Origin: Ilyonectria destructans | Lineage: Eukaryota; Ascomycota; Sordariomycetes; Hypocreales; Nectriaceae | NCBI GenBank assembly: GCA_020740775.1 | Contig: JAHEWK010000020.1 | Location: forward strand, 806,001-870,000 | Direction of reading: 5' to 3' | DNA: 64,000 nt | Part shown: piece after piece, positions 22,530 through 32,031 of the stretch | Layout of the letters: every line of letters begins with the position of its first letter | Numbering within the stretch: position 1 is the stretch's first letter | Program-made: the position numbers and the translations under genes | Notes under the pieces: model-generated | Told to the model about the DNA's origin: nothing | Seen by the model: the letters and a program-made list of their open reading frames with translations, nothing else | Database searches by the model: none

Positions 22530-23633
22530 TCAGGCTTTCGCCAGCACCAACCCGTCTCCATCACTCAGGAAACCCCTTTTTCTGAACTCTGTCTGGATGA
22601 ACGACACCATGAATTCCTCTAAATCTTCGTAAAAGACCATGAGCTCGTAGCCCCAATCAAAAGGATTCAAAACACAATTTGCAATTATATTTACATCCAG
22701 TCGTTTCACATCGTCCCAAGACGAAAGATTGGAGAATATTCGTAGTAAAAATCTCGATGCACGCTCTGTATACTCTTCAAGTGAGATTCGCTCGCGACCG
22801 CGTAGCCTCATATGGGCGAGATTGTCTGCACTCACAAACTCCTTCCTCAGAAAAGCTTTCCTATTATCATCAAGCTGCTGAGTTAGATCTGACACAGAAA
22901 CAAAGGCGACTAAAGCGTCGCGGGGAACAAATTCCCAACAAATATATTCGTCGGCGTTCATCGCCTAACGGCGGAGTTGCGAGGAAATAGTCAAGGAATC
23001 TTTGAGTCTGCTGTTGTCGAAGAAGGCGAGCATATCTTTCACTCGCCAAATATGCACACCGCTCGTTTTGATTACAGAGCTTTCGAAAAGAGCTAAGCCA
23101 GGGACCTGATCGGCTCCGGTCGTCTCGCCGAGTTTGCAAATCTTCTGTGTCGTCCAGTTGAAGTGTCCACTAAGAGAGACGAGGCGAGTGTAAAGTGGTT
23201 CCTCGCCACTCTGCTGCTGTTGGAGGCATATTTGGGTCTTGTTCAAGTGCTGGCCGAGCTCTGAAAATAGGTCATCGATCGTAGAATATTCCACGGGGTC
23301 GCACATGAGTACATGAATCTCTGTTCCAGCATCCTGTTCTGCCCAGCTATAAATATCAGAGGCATAGTTATCGCAATACTCCCCGTTAAATTCATCTATC
23401 CATCGAGGAAAAAGGTGGCCATGAACATAGGCTCGGTAAAGGTATATTGAGTAAGGATATTCCTTAGCTCGGAACTCCATAAAATCAAGAACTGTTTGTT
23501 ATCCGTCAAAGGCTTTGGGCGTGGAGAGCAAGGAATTCATACAGTCTGTCCACTCTGCTTTGTCAACCATGCTTCTTCCGGAGTCATTCCATTCCGAAAC
23601 AGGATCTGTCGTATGAGAAGAGACGACGGACAT
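22530..23633 (-). pseudogene. Fungal protein of unknown function with two in-frame stops
   Basis: From ATG 23633 to the stop at 22530-22532 the minus strand keeps one frame of 368 codons, interrupted only by TAA at 23499-23501 and TAG at 22965-22967. The three pieces read smoothly: an N-terminal AEWTDCMNSLLSTPKAFDG, a middle part with YSIYLYRAYVHGHLFPRWI and GVHIWRVKDMLAFFD, and a C-terminal NADEYICWEFVPRDALVAFV. The latter two blocks recall large fungal families whose C-termini read DEYxCWxxVPxxAxxxF, but I cannot name the family with certainty. Both stops fit C-to-T change at CpA (CAA to TAA; TGG to TAG through the other strand). An alternative is a 78-bp intron removing the second stop (GTGAAA...GTTAG). 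Pseudogene is preferred because homology-like sequence continues through the would-be intron. Confidence 0.6.
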
Positions 23634-25805
23634 GTTGTTCTCCGCTACGTGCAGCGTTGGTTCGTGGCTGTTTGTGAGACGTTGTATTCCTGCCGCTCGA
23701 GCACTTGATAGCGCGTCAAAGTCTTCCACGCAAGCTGCTCTATCGGCCCTCAACGAGCTTGCTAGTAGGCGTGGACACAAACGTGCATGTGGTGTGGTGA
23801 TGCCGAGTCTTAATGAAGTGGGCTCCCGGTCACGACTTTATTGCGGGGTATTGAACACTTGTTGTTGGATTGCGCAGTGATGCTGAGTGCACTTGATAGA
23901 AAGTGGATTCTTATTGCTCTGATTGTAATTATTCTTAATTTTTTGATGAACGTGAAAGCCCTCTTTCATACTTCGATATGAGCCTGAGTCCTACGAAGTC
24001 GCCACCATCTAGGACTTCTTTTAGAGTTTGTCATGACATCAGGGTCATGAAGTCGAGGGGCAAACCTCAATCCTTCCAACAACACTCGGAGGAGGAAAAC
24101 CAACAACACAGTTGCGCAGGATGAGGTTCTGTCCTTGGCAATAACGACTGAATAGCCTCCCCTTTCGGACCCAATATCCCATCAGAATGCATATCTTGAA
24201 CAACACAAAGAGGGTGGTTTGATCACTGACCACCGCTCGGGTACATAGGTATAAGAGGCTAACCTTCGTCGCTCCCTTACATAGAAGAAAGCAGCGAAAA
24301 TGCAATCTCTTCGGCCCACACCCTTCGTCACACAACTCGTCTCGTGAGAATCTGCGCGGAGCTGACCGGTCTGCCCTAAACGATCTGATGCTGATGGGCT
24401 GTGCGTGGCAAGTGACGCACTACGACTTTGATGCTGACATGGTGTGCGGGATAAGCGTGTCACCTCACAACTGAGGGAAAGGTACTACAGCCAATGATTG
24501 CGAGTTCGGCCCCCCCTCGTTTCGAGTTGCTCGCCTGCATTTGTCAGTCTGTCACAAGTGTCACTGCACGATCGCCCTGTGCATCCGCTACGTGGTCAGC
24601 TGTCCCCATTAAGCCCCTGCGTAGCGTGGGCTGAAATCTGCCTTGGTTACACTTCGACAGGGCTGTTGTGGCTGCAGCCGGTCAAACAAGCGGCCGATAG
24701 GGTCCTCGACAAGGGTTTAAATCATATCCAAAAACGGCAATAGATCGACGCAGTTGTCTCTTTTTCCAGAGAGAAGAGTTGTAGTCTCGCTCTGTTCAGC
24801 GGACTCGACGTGATTGGTCTGAGTGCTTTCGAACGCCTTTTCATGATGATATTGGTCACCTCAACTTGTCGGATGTCTGTGGGTGACTGGAGACGACATG
24901 AAGATGTAACTTTCTAAGTTAGCAAAGTCTATATCTATGAATGGATAGATGGCTAGCAGACACGTCTCACGCGCGTCGACGCGTTCAGCTCGCTCAAATA
25001 GCTTAAACCTAAATTCATCAATCTATAACCCTAAATCATTGTCCCTTGATCATGCCAGAGGATTCGTAAGGGGAAGCAAGGGAGTCAGCCAATCAAAAGG
25101 CCAGAACCCCACTTTGACTTGAAATTGGATCCGGGTTGCCTTATTGAGAGCACTCTTTCACCTGAAAGAGGATTGCGGGGAACTGCAGGGGTCCTGAGCC
25201 AATGACAACGCGAAACGAGCACTTTCAGTGAAAGCGGGAGGAACCATATTGCTGTAAGTAGGGGAGGAAGCTGCGCACGGAAGGAAGGAACATCATTGCA
25301 TCTTGACATTGAATTTTTCTTTCTTTGGAGTCAGAGAGACAGCAGTCTCGAAGACTTTATTGTTTGAGTTAATGAAGACTTTTTGCCCTTGATTTTTGAG
25401 AGATTTTTACGAGACTATTTTTGACCACAGTCGCGATCCTTGTCCGACCTCAGTCTTCCACTTCGTCAATTGACGGGCTGCCGCGGGCCTCATCGATGCC
25501 TTGCCACCATTATTTCCTGCGACCGACCCGATAGAGCATCCGATTAGATGCTTTACTATTAGGAGATATAAGCCTCAGATCAATCCGACCACATACGCGC
25601 GATCTGGTGCGGCTTTGGGCCGACCAATCTTGACGCCTGTGCGACGCTTTTCTGTGCATCCCCCTAAAGGAAGCTGATGAGTTGGGTGTTGGCTATTGTC
25701 CCTTTCCGCCGCTAAATTATATATATTTATATATTTAGAGGACTTTAACAAAGAAGTTAAAGAAATTAAATATATATATTTGTATATTTAAAGGACTTAA
25801 ACACT
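23634..25805. other. Gene-poor region with old repeats
   Basis: No supported gene over 2.2 kb. Holds the second copy of the dispersed repeat (25128-25262, opposite to 7150-7262) and an AT-rich duplication at about 25713-25800, where AAATTATATATATTTATATA and a variant recur about 55 bp apart, each ending in (G/A)AGGACTT. Confidence 0.5.
25128..25262 (-). repeat. Dispersed repeat, copy 2 (partner at 7150-7262)
   Basis: Read on the minus strand it shares ordered blocks with 7150-7262, including GTTCCTCCC, CTTTCACTGAAAGTGCT and GCGTTG. It is longer on its 3' side, with a CTTTCAGGTGAAAG palindrome. Probably a decayed non-autonomous element. Confidence 0.55.
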
Positions 25806-26384
25806 ATGAATGACTTCGAACTTTAAAGCGGGCGATTTATCCTGGAGCGGGAAGTAGGGCAATGCCAAATTATATACTACGGACGGAGAAAAGCCTACAG
25901 CATTACAAACGAGTTCAAGGCAATTGCTCAACTAGATCGAGGTCGGTTATTTCCAGTCGTAAGCTCCACCAGTGGTTGGAGGTGTGATTTCGCTGAAGGC
26001 GAAATCATCGACAATCAGTTATGGATGAGCCGAGTCATGGAGCTCTGCAGGTTGATTAATTACCCTCTGCTAGCGCATCAATACGACAAGACCAGACTCC
26101 CTGGGTCGTACTATGGCTCCCATACCGAAAAAAAGCTCATGGCTTACTATGTTGATTAACATATAATACTTTCAACGGATGTTGACAACCCCAATGAACC
26201 CAGCGGAGTCGGAGACTGGACGAAGGAGCATATAGTGCTCCAAGATCTCGCCAAGGTTCAGCCTACAATCCCAACAGTCAGCGAGAGGCTCCGCGTTAGT
26301 CGAGAAGTTTGTGATGACTGTCGATTCTTCTTCAAAAGAATTGCAGAGATCTTAGGCGTTAACGTTTTGGTGGAACACTGTTGA
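25806..26384 (+). pseudogene. Zinc-dependent nucleic-acid/nucleotide-deaminase-like gene, broken
   Basis: From 25827 to 26384 there is one frame of 186 codons with a single internal TAA at 26157-26159; another TAA at 25824-25826 separates it from ATG 25806. SHTEKKLMAYYVD carries a His-x-Glu and VCDDCRFFFKRI a Cys-x-x-Cys, spaced and ordered like the zinc ligands of cytidine-deaminase-fold domains that occur at the C-terminus of many fungal proteins of unknown role. The preceding text has a helical region around MSRVMELCRLINYPLL. Both stops could come from C-to-T change at CpA. The family call rests on two motifs only. No neighbour suggests its job; the next gene, 440 bp on, encodes a secreted peptide. 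Confidence 0.55.
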
Positions 26385-26820
26385 TAGGCGACTGACTAGT
26401 GCCATACATTACCGACAGAAATTAGCTAGTAGGACACCTACGCGACCACCCTCTAAGGCAGTGTGCATTGCATGAAAGAGTCTTGCCAGTGCTGCTTACT
26501 CAAATTGGTTCGAGTTGCTCTTGGTGCTGTTGCTGTTCCATGGCATCTTTTCCCCGTATGGCGTATCAGTAAGGGATCTAGTCGATGACATACCGCAACA
26601 GCGGCAAAGATTTGTGACATCATGCATGACGTTATCCTTAAACCACCTCCGATTATTAAGTTCTGGAGCTTTCCAATCTAAACAGCACACAACCTCAACG
26701 AGATTCTATAGGTTCAAGCTCTGTTCGTACGGGCGTGACCCAATTCTCCTTATACTTGAAAGGATTGTGGAACCCAGATCGCATACCAAAAGACATTCCA
26801 TCAAGACAGCAACCTCAAAA

Positions 26821-27069
26821 ATGAAGCTCTTATCCCTTGTCACCACCCTTGCCATCCTCTCGACGACTGCCTCCGCGGGGCCCGTCGCGTACGGTGTCTG
26901 TCAAGCCGGTTGCGCTGGTGTCGTTATGGCTTGCTACGGTGCAGCCGGGTACACCTGGGGCGCTACCATCGGAGCTACAGCCCCAGCAACCATCGTCGCT
27001 TGCAACAGCGCGTTTGGGACGTGCTCCGCGGCTTGTGCCAAGGTAGCCTTGCTGGCCCCTATACCGTGA
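26821..27069 (+). CDS. Small secreted cysteine-containing protein
   Basis: An 82-aa frame from ATG 26821. Residues 1-19 (MKLLSLVTTLAILSTTASA) form a clear signal peptide with an A-x-A cleavage site; the mature peptide begins GPVAYGVCQAGCAG. It has six cysteines in the pattern C-x3-C-x7-C ... C-x5-C-x3-C, and is rich in Ala and Gly. Similar fungal proteins carry the odd database name 'zygote-specific class V copy B'; function is unknown. Size, secretion and cysteines make it a candidate effector or cell-wall peptide, but that is inference. An in-frame extension upstream to 26515 exists but dilutes the signal peptide, so ATG 26821 is preferred. ATG context (CAAAATG) is good. The mature peptide has two Gly/Ala-rich hydrophobic stretches and might associate with membranes. 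Confidence 0.82.
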   Translation: MKLLSLVTTLAILSTTASAGPVAYGVCQAGCAGVVMACYGAAGYTWGATIGATAPATIVACNSAFGTCSAACAKVALLAPIP

Positions 27070-28290
27070 AGTTTTTCAAAACGGAACAGAACGAGCCTTA
27101 GGGAGTAGCAGATCGACTCTGGAATCGAAGCTTTTGGGGCGTATGCACTACCAGTCGTTGTACTGCAGACGCAGGTGGTATATGGGGAGCCTATGTATAA
27201 TGGGACATCGTTGGAGGATTTCGGGGTTTGATAACCGCGGCTGTGCTGAGGTCCTTCCATGGGTATCATTCCTAACAGCGACTGTGAGTTTGAACTATGA
27301 TAGCAACACATGTCCAGCCACGCAATTGGGACTACGTAAATTGCAGAGGCTCGATCTCGGATATGCATCATCTGTGACTAGCTTACAAAATACACGGATC
27401 GAGACTAGGAAAAAGGGTATTCCCAGGTCGACTGTGTAGTTTCATTCTCACCAATTTGCTACTCTGTGCTCCAACCTCTCCAGTATGAATTGTGGCCGGA
27501 TGTTTTCCTGGGGTTGACGAAGGTGTGGAGGGGAATCGCAGACCCACTGACGACATTCTGACGATTACATTCTGTTGTGACTAGCTAGCTTATTGAGCAA
27601 ATGGCGCTCTGCTATTCGCTATCCCTGCGCTGTGTATAAAACAGCGCACCGCAGAGCCTCGCAACTGCGAGGAATCAAGGCTCTTTGTTATTCCATCATG
27701 TGCGCTCATTGGTACGTTTCTATCAGCTCATGATACATTCCATACGCGATGATTCTACTCATAGCCCCTCATGTCAAATTCGAATGCGACTCTAACAACC
27801 ACCATCAAAGCTCGCCCAAAAGCTAAATGCTACGTATTTGCGACTTTCCATAGGTGAAAGACTAGCATGAATACGTTTTCTCCTAGTATAAAGGATAGAG
27901 TGTGAATGCACCCTGGTCAGGCTTTTTTTTGTGACAGGTGATATGTGTAAGGTAACCAAGATACACCCGACAAGAACGGCAGCTTGAATAGAGCAAGCAT
28001 GCAAAGCCGAAAACCATCAATCAAGCGCTATCACTATCCTCATGATATGGGGTCGTCCCAGGAATGGGCTGCCAAACCTGAAGGTGTACACATTGCATTA
28101 TGACCTCATAATGGTCGCGGATAAGTGAAGATATGCCAGCAAGCTGGCCCACGTAGTGATGCAATTTATTGTACAGCTCATGAGTCATCCCAAGTGGTTG
28201 AGTTAGTGGTGGCGAATGAGCAGACAGGATTTGAGAACAGTTCGTTGGTTGACATTGGGGAGTTTGGACAAGATGATATCTTATCCGATG
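27070..28290. other. Intergenic region before the hAT element
   Basis: No gene seen. A TATA-like GTGTATAAAACAGCG at about 27633 has no convincing frame after it. Nothing else supported. Confidence 0.45.
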
Positions 28291-30808
28291 TAGGGATGCA
28301 TCGAGGTAAATTACCAGGAGGTAAATTACCAAAACCCCTAGGTAAATGACGGTCATAAACCCGAGGTTTATGACGCGTCATTTATCACGTGCTTCCAGTA
28401 CTATTTGGTGACTACGGAACGGCGTCGGTGGAATGATATACGCACAAACAGTCTGGTGTGCATTGGTATTCGTCCGGGATGAGGTACCGATCACACCAAA
28501 ATCGGCTGTGCGGGTACAAGAGGTCCATACCCCCGTGCAACGGCTCCGTGTTCGTTTCTTCGTCAAAACTCCCAGACTTGCTACTTCAATATGACAGTAT
28601 TATATTTCTCGAAAGCCAACTTATTTACATTTCAACGTTAATAAACAGACTCTGTCTCTGCGTCCGTGCCTGCATCTACAAAAATGCAGTCCTGGAAGTC
28701 GTCCTCGAGCTCTAAGAGCAACTTCACGTCAGCCGTCTCCCAGGATTGGCCGCTCGGCATTCTCCAAGGTGTCTCTTGGGCTGTCTCAAGTTTTCTCAAC
28801 ACCCGACTATTCATATATATGAATGTCAATTTATTGGTGCTAGTGACAGTAAGACGATTGCGAATCTTGTTGTGGAGGAAATTGATGGAGGAAAAAGATC
28901 TCTCAGAAGGTACGGAATTAGCCAAAGCGCCCAGTACTCGTTTGGCCAATGCAGCGAGTGATACATTCATAGAATGAAGATACCGCCAACTGTCAAGGAC
29001 GTGTTGGTGGTGCGGAGTGCCCTCGGATGCTGCTCTGTATATGCGACTTCCTGGGCCAAAGAGGTTGCCCTCCCGAGCTCTAAATTGACAAAACTCCCGG
29101 AAGATATTGCCGTATTCCTCAGCGTTGGTGTTGTCCTCAAGAAAGTTGTGTGCTCTTCTGACAATGTCTGTGGTCAACAAATGGTGCTTCGGGTCGGTAG
29201 TGGCAGGGTCCAAAGCAAAGGCCATGTAGTGTATGTCGTCCGTTTGCACGTCAAACCGTTGCTTTCGTAATGCCTTCAGTTCTTGGTAGTTTATTAGTGG
29301 GTCCTGACCAGCCTCTTCCAATGCGTCCCATGAAGCCTGAATGGATAGCCAACGTGGAATGACCTCCCCAAGACCCGCGCGGTCGCGTTCTGAGTTGGCT
29401 TGGGCATGGCCAATCGGCTGAAGAACTTTGAATAACATTTCCAGATTGGCCCAAAATTCGAGATCGTTGATATATGATATCACCTGAGGTAGACTTGACT
29501 GTGTCACCTGTTCCTCCTCTTTGACAATTACCGGCTTCATTCCGTTGAGAATAACTGGATCGCGTGCGAAAGCTCGAAGGGCGTCTTTGTTGGCAAACAC
29601 AGATTTAACAGCAGCAAGTTGTGTTCCCCAGCGTGTGATTGCAGCAGTAATGAACGCCTTGCGCTGCCCGTAGCATTCCTGCTGATGAATGCGAAGCCTT
29701 GACAACTGCAATTTGGCTTTCTTAAAGAAGGCAATGAGAAAAGTAATCTTCCCAAAGATTGGCATCCACCGCTTCGACTCCACAATGTCTTTGATAAGCA
29801 ATTGAAGTCCGTGAGAATCGCACAAGATATAAAGGCAGTGGCTGAACTCTGGCAGCGCTTTCATTTCTCGATGAAGCTTTCTCATCGTGCTACATGTATC
29901 TGTACAGATAGCATTCAGCCGCGAGAAATCGTGTCCGAATATTTCAAGAAGAGATGGCTTGATAAGGCCCAAGGTCGTCAATGCCGTGTGATCATGATCT
30001 TTAGTATCGATTGTCGTCCAGTAAAATGCAACCGAACTAGGAATTTCAATAGATATATTGATAATTCGGTTGCTTGAGATATCATCTGAGGCATCGAATA
30101 TGACGTTGAGATGCGGGGCCTCGTCCAGAAGAGCCTTGACACGTTGCTGATAGTCCAGGTAGACAGGGTCGAGGAATGAGGCAACTCGATTGCGATCTGG
30201 AGGTTTATATGCCGAATTTAGCATTTGGAATAGTTTCAGTGTCTCAGGCTCTTCATAGAGGGAATAGGGTTTGCCGGAGGTAAAGACTGCGACGGCGGCT
30301 TGACGGTCCAATGCATCCTTAGATGCTTTGCTAACACTATCCAACTTAGTGTTGATGAGCGGTTGTCGGCTGGGAATGACTTCATGAAGCTGTCGATATG
30401 CGGTGCATTGCGTGTGAAGGTGTCGAAGTTGTTTGGAGGTGTGCTTCGCCATAGTCTTTGAGCAGAGCTTGCAGACTACACGGTTCAGCGTAAAGCCCTC
30501 TTCCGAAGCCGGCCGGAAATATTCGTCAATGCCATGAAGTTTAGGACGACCTCCCCGATTGGTCATATTGACTCAGTAATGACCATAAATAGTTGTTGTC
30601 GGTGAAGAAATCTCAACAGCAACATCGGGGGGTGATGAAGCCTCCTCAGGGGTCGCAACAACTCATGGTCGTCCCCCACCCCAACCCCTTTTGGGATAGT
30701 CACTAAACCCAATTAGGAAGGAGGTTTATGACGGTAAATTACCCGTCAGTTGGGGTTTATGACGTCAATTGGTAACTTGGGGTTTATGACGTCAAAAACG
30801 CATCCCTA
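28291..30808 (-). mobile_element. hAT-superfamily transposon, 2518 bp
   Basis: Ends are short inverted repeats: TAGGGATGCAT at 28291 and its partner TAGGGATGCGT read inward from 30808. Both subterminal regions carry repeats of GGTAAATTACC and GGTTTATGACG in both orientations, as is usual for hAT transposase-binding zones. The 8-bp flanks (ATCCGATG on the left, GTCACGGC on the right) do not match, so the target duplication has been lost or one end recombined. One intact transposase gene lies inside. Confidence 0.85.
28638..30566 (-). CDS. hAT-family transposase, intact frame
   Basis: Single frame of 642 aa from ATG 30566. Residues 32-54 form a BED-like zinc finger (VCKLC ... HLHTQC). A central DUF659/RNase H-like region follows: LNVIFDASDDISSNRI supplies the first Asp, and LNAICTDTCSTMRKL and CDSHGLQLLIKDI follow in hAT order. 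TRWGTQLAAVKSV is the conserved region before the alpha-helical insertion, and the C-terminal dimerisation domain is clear (LANSVPSERSFSSINFLHNK). All parts are present and no stop interrupts it, so it may be functional. It cuts and pastes hAT elements through short terminal inverted repeats. The gene fills most of the element and probably uses a promoter inside the right end. Confidence 0.92.
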   Translation of the reverse strand: MTNRGGRPKLHGIDEYFRPASEEGFTLNRVVCKLCSKTMAKHTSKQLRHLHTQCTAYRQLHEVIPSRQPLINTKLDSVSKASKDALDRQAAVAVFTSGKPYSLYEEPETLKLFQMLNSAYKPPDRNRVASFLDPVYLDYQQRVKALLDEAPHLNVIFDASDDISSNRIINISIEIPSSVAFYWTTIDTKDHDHTALTTLGLIKPSLLEIFGHDFSRLNAICTDTCSTMRKLHREMKALPEFSHCLYILCDSHGLQLLIKDIVESKRWMPIFGKITFLIAFFKKAKLQLSRLRIHQQECYGQRKAFITAAITRWGTQLAAVKSVFANKDALRAFARDPVILNGMKPVIVKEEEQVTQSSLPQVISYINDLEFWANLEMLFKVLQPIGHAQANSERDRAGLGEVIPRWLSIQASWDALEEAGQDPLINYQELKALRKQRFDVQTDDIHYMAFALDPATTDPKHHLLTTDIVRRAHNFLEDNTNAEEYGNIFREFCQFRAREGNLFGPGSRIYRAASEGTPHHQHVLDSWRYLHSMNVSLAALAKRVLGALANSVPSERSFSSINFLHNKIRNRLTVTSTNKLTFIYMNSRVLRKLETAQETPWRMPSGQSWETADVKLLLELEDDFQDCIFVDAGTDAETESVY

Positions 30809-30869
30809 GTCACGGCATGTACATCAGATTGGACCAGTCATTAAAAAGTAAAATTGTGGGGCTTCGGGT

Positions 30870-30965
30870 GACTATGGAAGTACTGTACGAAACGTAAACA
30901 GCTTAGCGCAAAGGCCCTCTGGGGTGTGTCCCCCCGGGCGAAATAAAATACAATACAATAATGAC
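30870..30965 (+). mobile_element. 3' tail of a non-LTR retrotransposon (5' truncated)
   Basis: The block from GAAACGTAAACAG through AAAGGCCCTCTGGGG to CCCGGGCGAAATAAAATAC, then ACAAT repeats, matches the reverse complement of 58833-58925, where the tail is CCATCC repeats instead. A shared 3' UTR ending in GGGCGAAATAAAA with different short tandem tails is the mark of 5'-truncated LINE insertions. Confidence 0.7.
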
Positions 30966-32031
30966 AACGGCCGATCCACCAGAGGCGAGGTTGCAAGCCT
31001 GTGTGATTTCTTTCTCATTGATGCCACGATCGGTACCGAATTGTCTGAGCAGCCCAATGGCTTCTATGTCTCCAGTGGTAGGCAGGCATATCGGAGGCGT
31101 CATAGGCAGCTCTTGGGCCTCCCGAGGAACCGATAATCCAAGAACAACGTGAAAGTGAGCCGCCGCTTCGTGAACACCTGATGCCTGATGCTTCAGTGCC
31201 ATCGTTATAGTTAAGATGGTGTGGTCTTGTCGGGCAGATGAAGCAAGAGTTTTTGAGATACTTTGGGTGTTTGATTCTTTCTTCTTCAGCAGCCATCCAT
31301 CCCTATTAGGGAGATGGCGACGATTTCAGTTGCCCAACCGCTGGACTGTGTGCCGGCTCGTTCTTCCGTTCCGCCCTCAACTTTAGTGGTTTATGTTTAA
31401 TTTTTATCAAAGTGAGGCGAGTGGCGCATCACATGCCATGGAGGGAGCACTCAATCTCTCTGTGGTGCATGGACTGACGCCCCCGGACGAAGAGTAATCA
31501 AGAACAGGAAATGTAACGCTTAATCGATTCTCACCATGTCGCGACATGCCATGACATGCCGCGACAGCAATATCGATTTAAAAAGAATAAAATTTCTTTT
31601 TTTTGGTTCTTTAGACAGTAAAGTATGTATTAAAACTGTATTTGGGCATAAAAATTGGTAGTGGCCTTGAAAACCTAAGTGCGGTTTTCCCACTGGATTC
31701 GCGAGGGCCTCATCGAGACGATGAGACGCGTTCGACAGGCTCATTGATGTCAAATTCCGCGAGGTCGTATCGTGTTTTTATTTGTTTTAGCCTAGCTACT
31801 AAGGCAAAAAGAATTGTGTCAGACGTAATGCCTGCCGCCCCTCCCTACTTGTAATTGGTGAGAGAAGGCAAGTTGAAGTTAAAATCTCGTAGTAATGATT
31901 CATGAAGCCCTCATAGCCCTTTCTCTCAGAAGCTTATTACAGTCCCTCATGCTTACCTCTCCCTCAATGACAAACCTCGCTCCTCGTGATGTTTACATAC
32001 CTCCAAAATACGAGAAAACACCTGTTTCAAA
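30966..32031. other. Intergenic region upstream of the DUF7587-like gene
   Basis: No supported gene. Minus-strand open text at about 30961-31202 (IEAIGLLRQFGTDRGINEKE) could be the end of a host gene cut by the LINE tail, but no family is recognised. The repeat GTCGCGACATGCC/GACATGCCGCGAC at about 31537-31566 is a small inverted repeat. Confidence 0.45.

Noticed and set aside
22965..23042. A 78-bp intron explaining the TAG at 22965
   Set aside because: GT-AG ends exist, but the would-be intron translates as family-like text (KDMLAFFD), so a nonsense mutation is simpler; kept only as an alternative.
24045..24463. Minus-strand open frames
   Set aside because: Overlapping frames with biased composition and no motif.
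30961..31296. Minus-strand gene next to the LINE tail
   Set aside because: Open text ends inside the LINE tail and matches no family I recognise; no supported start or splice.
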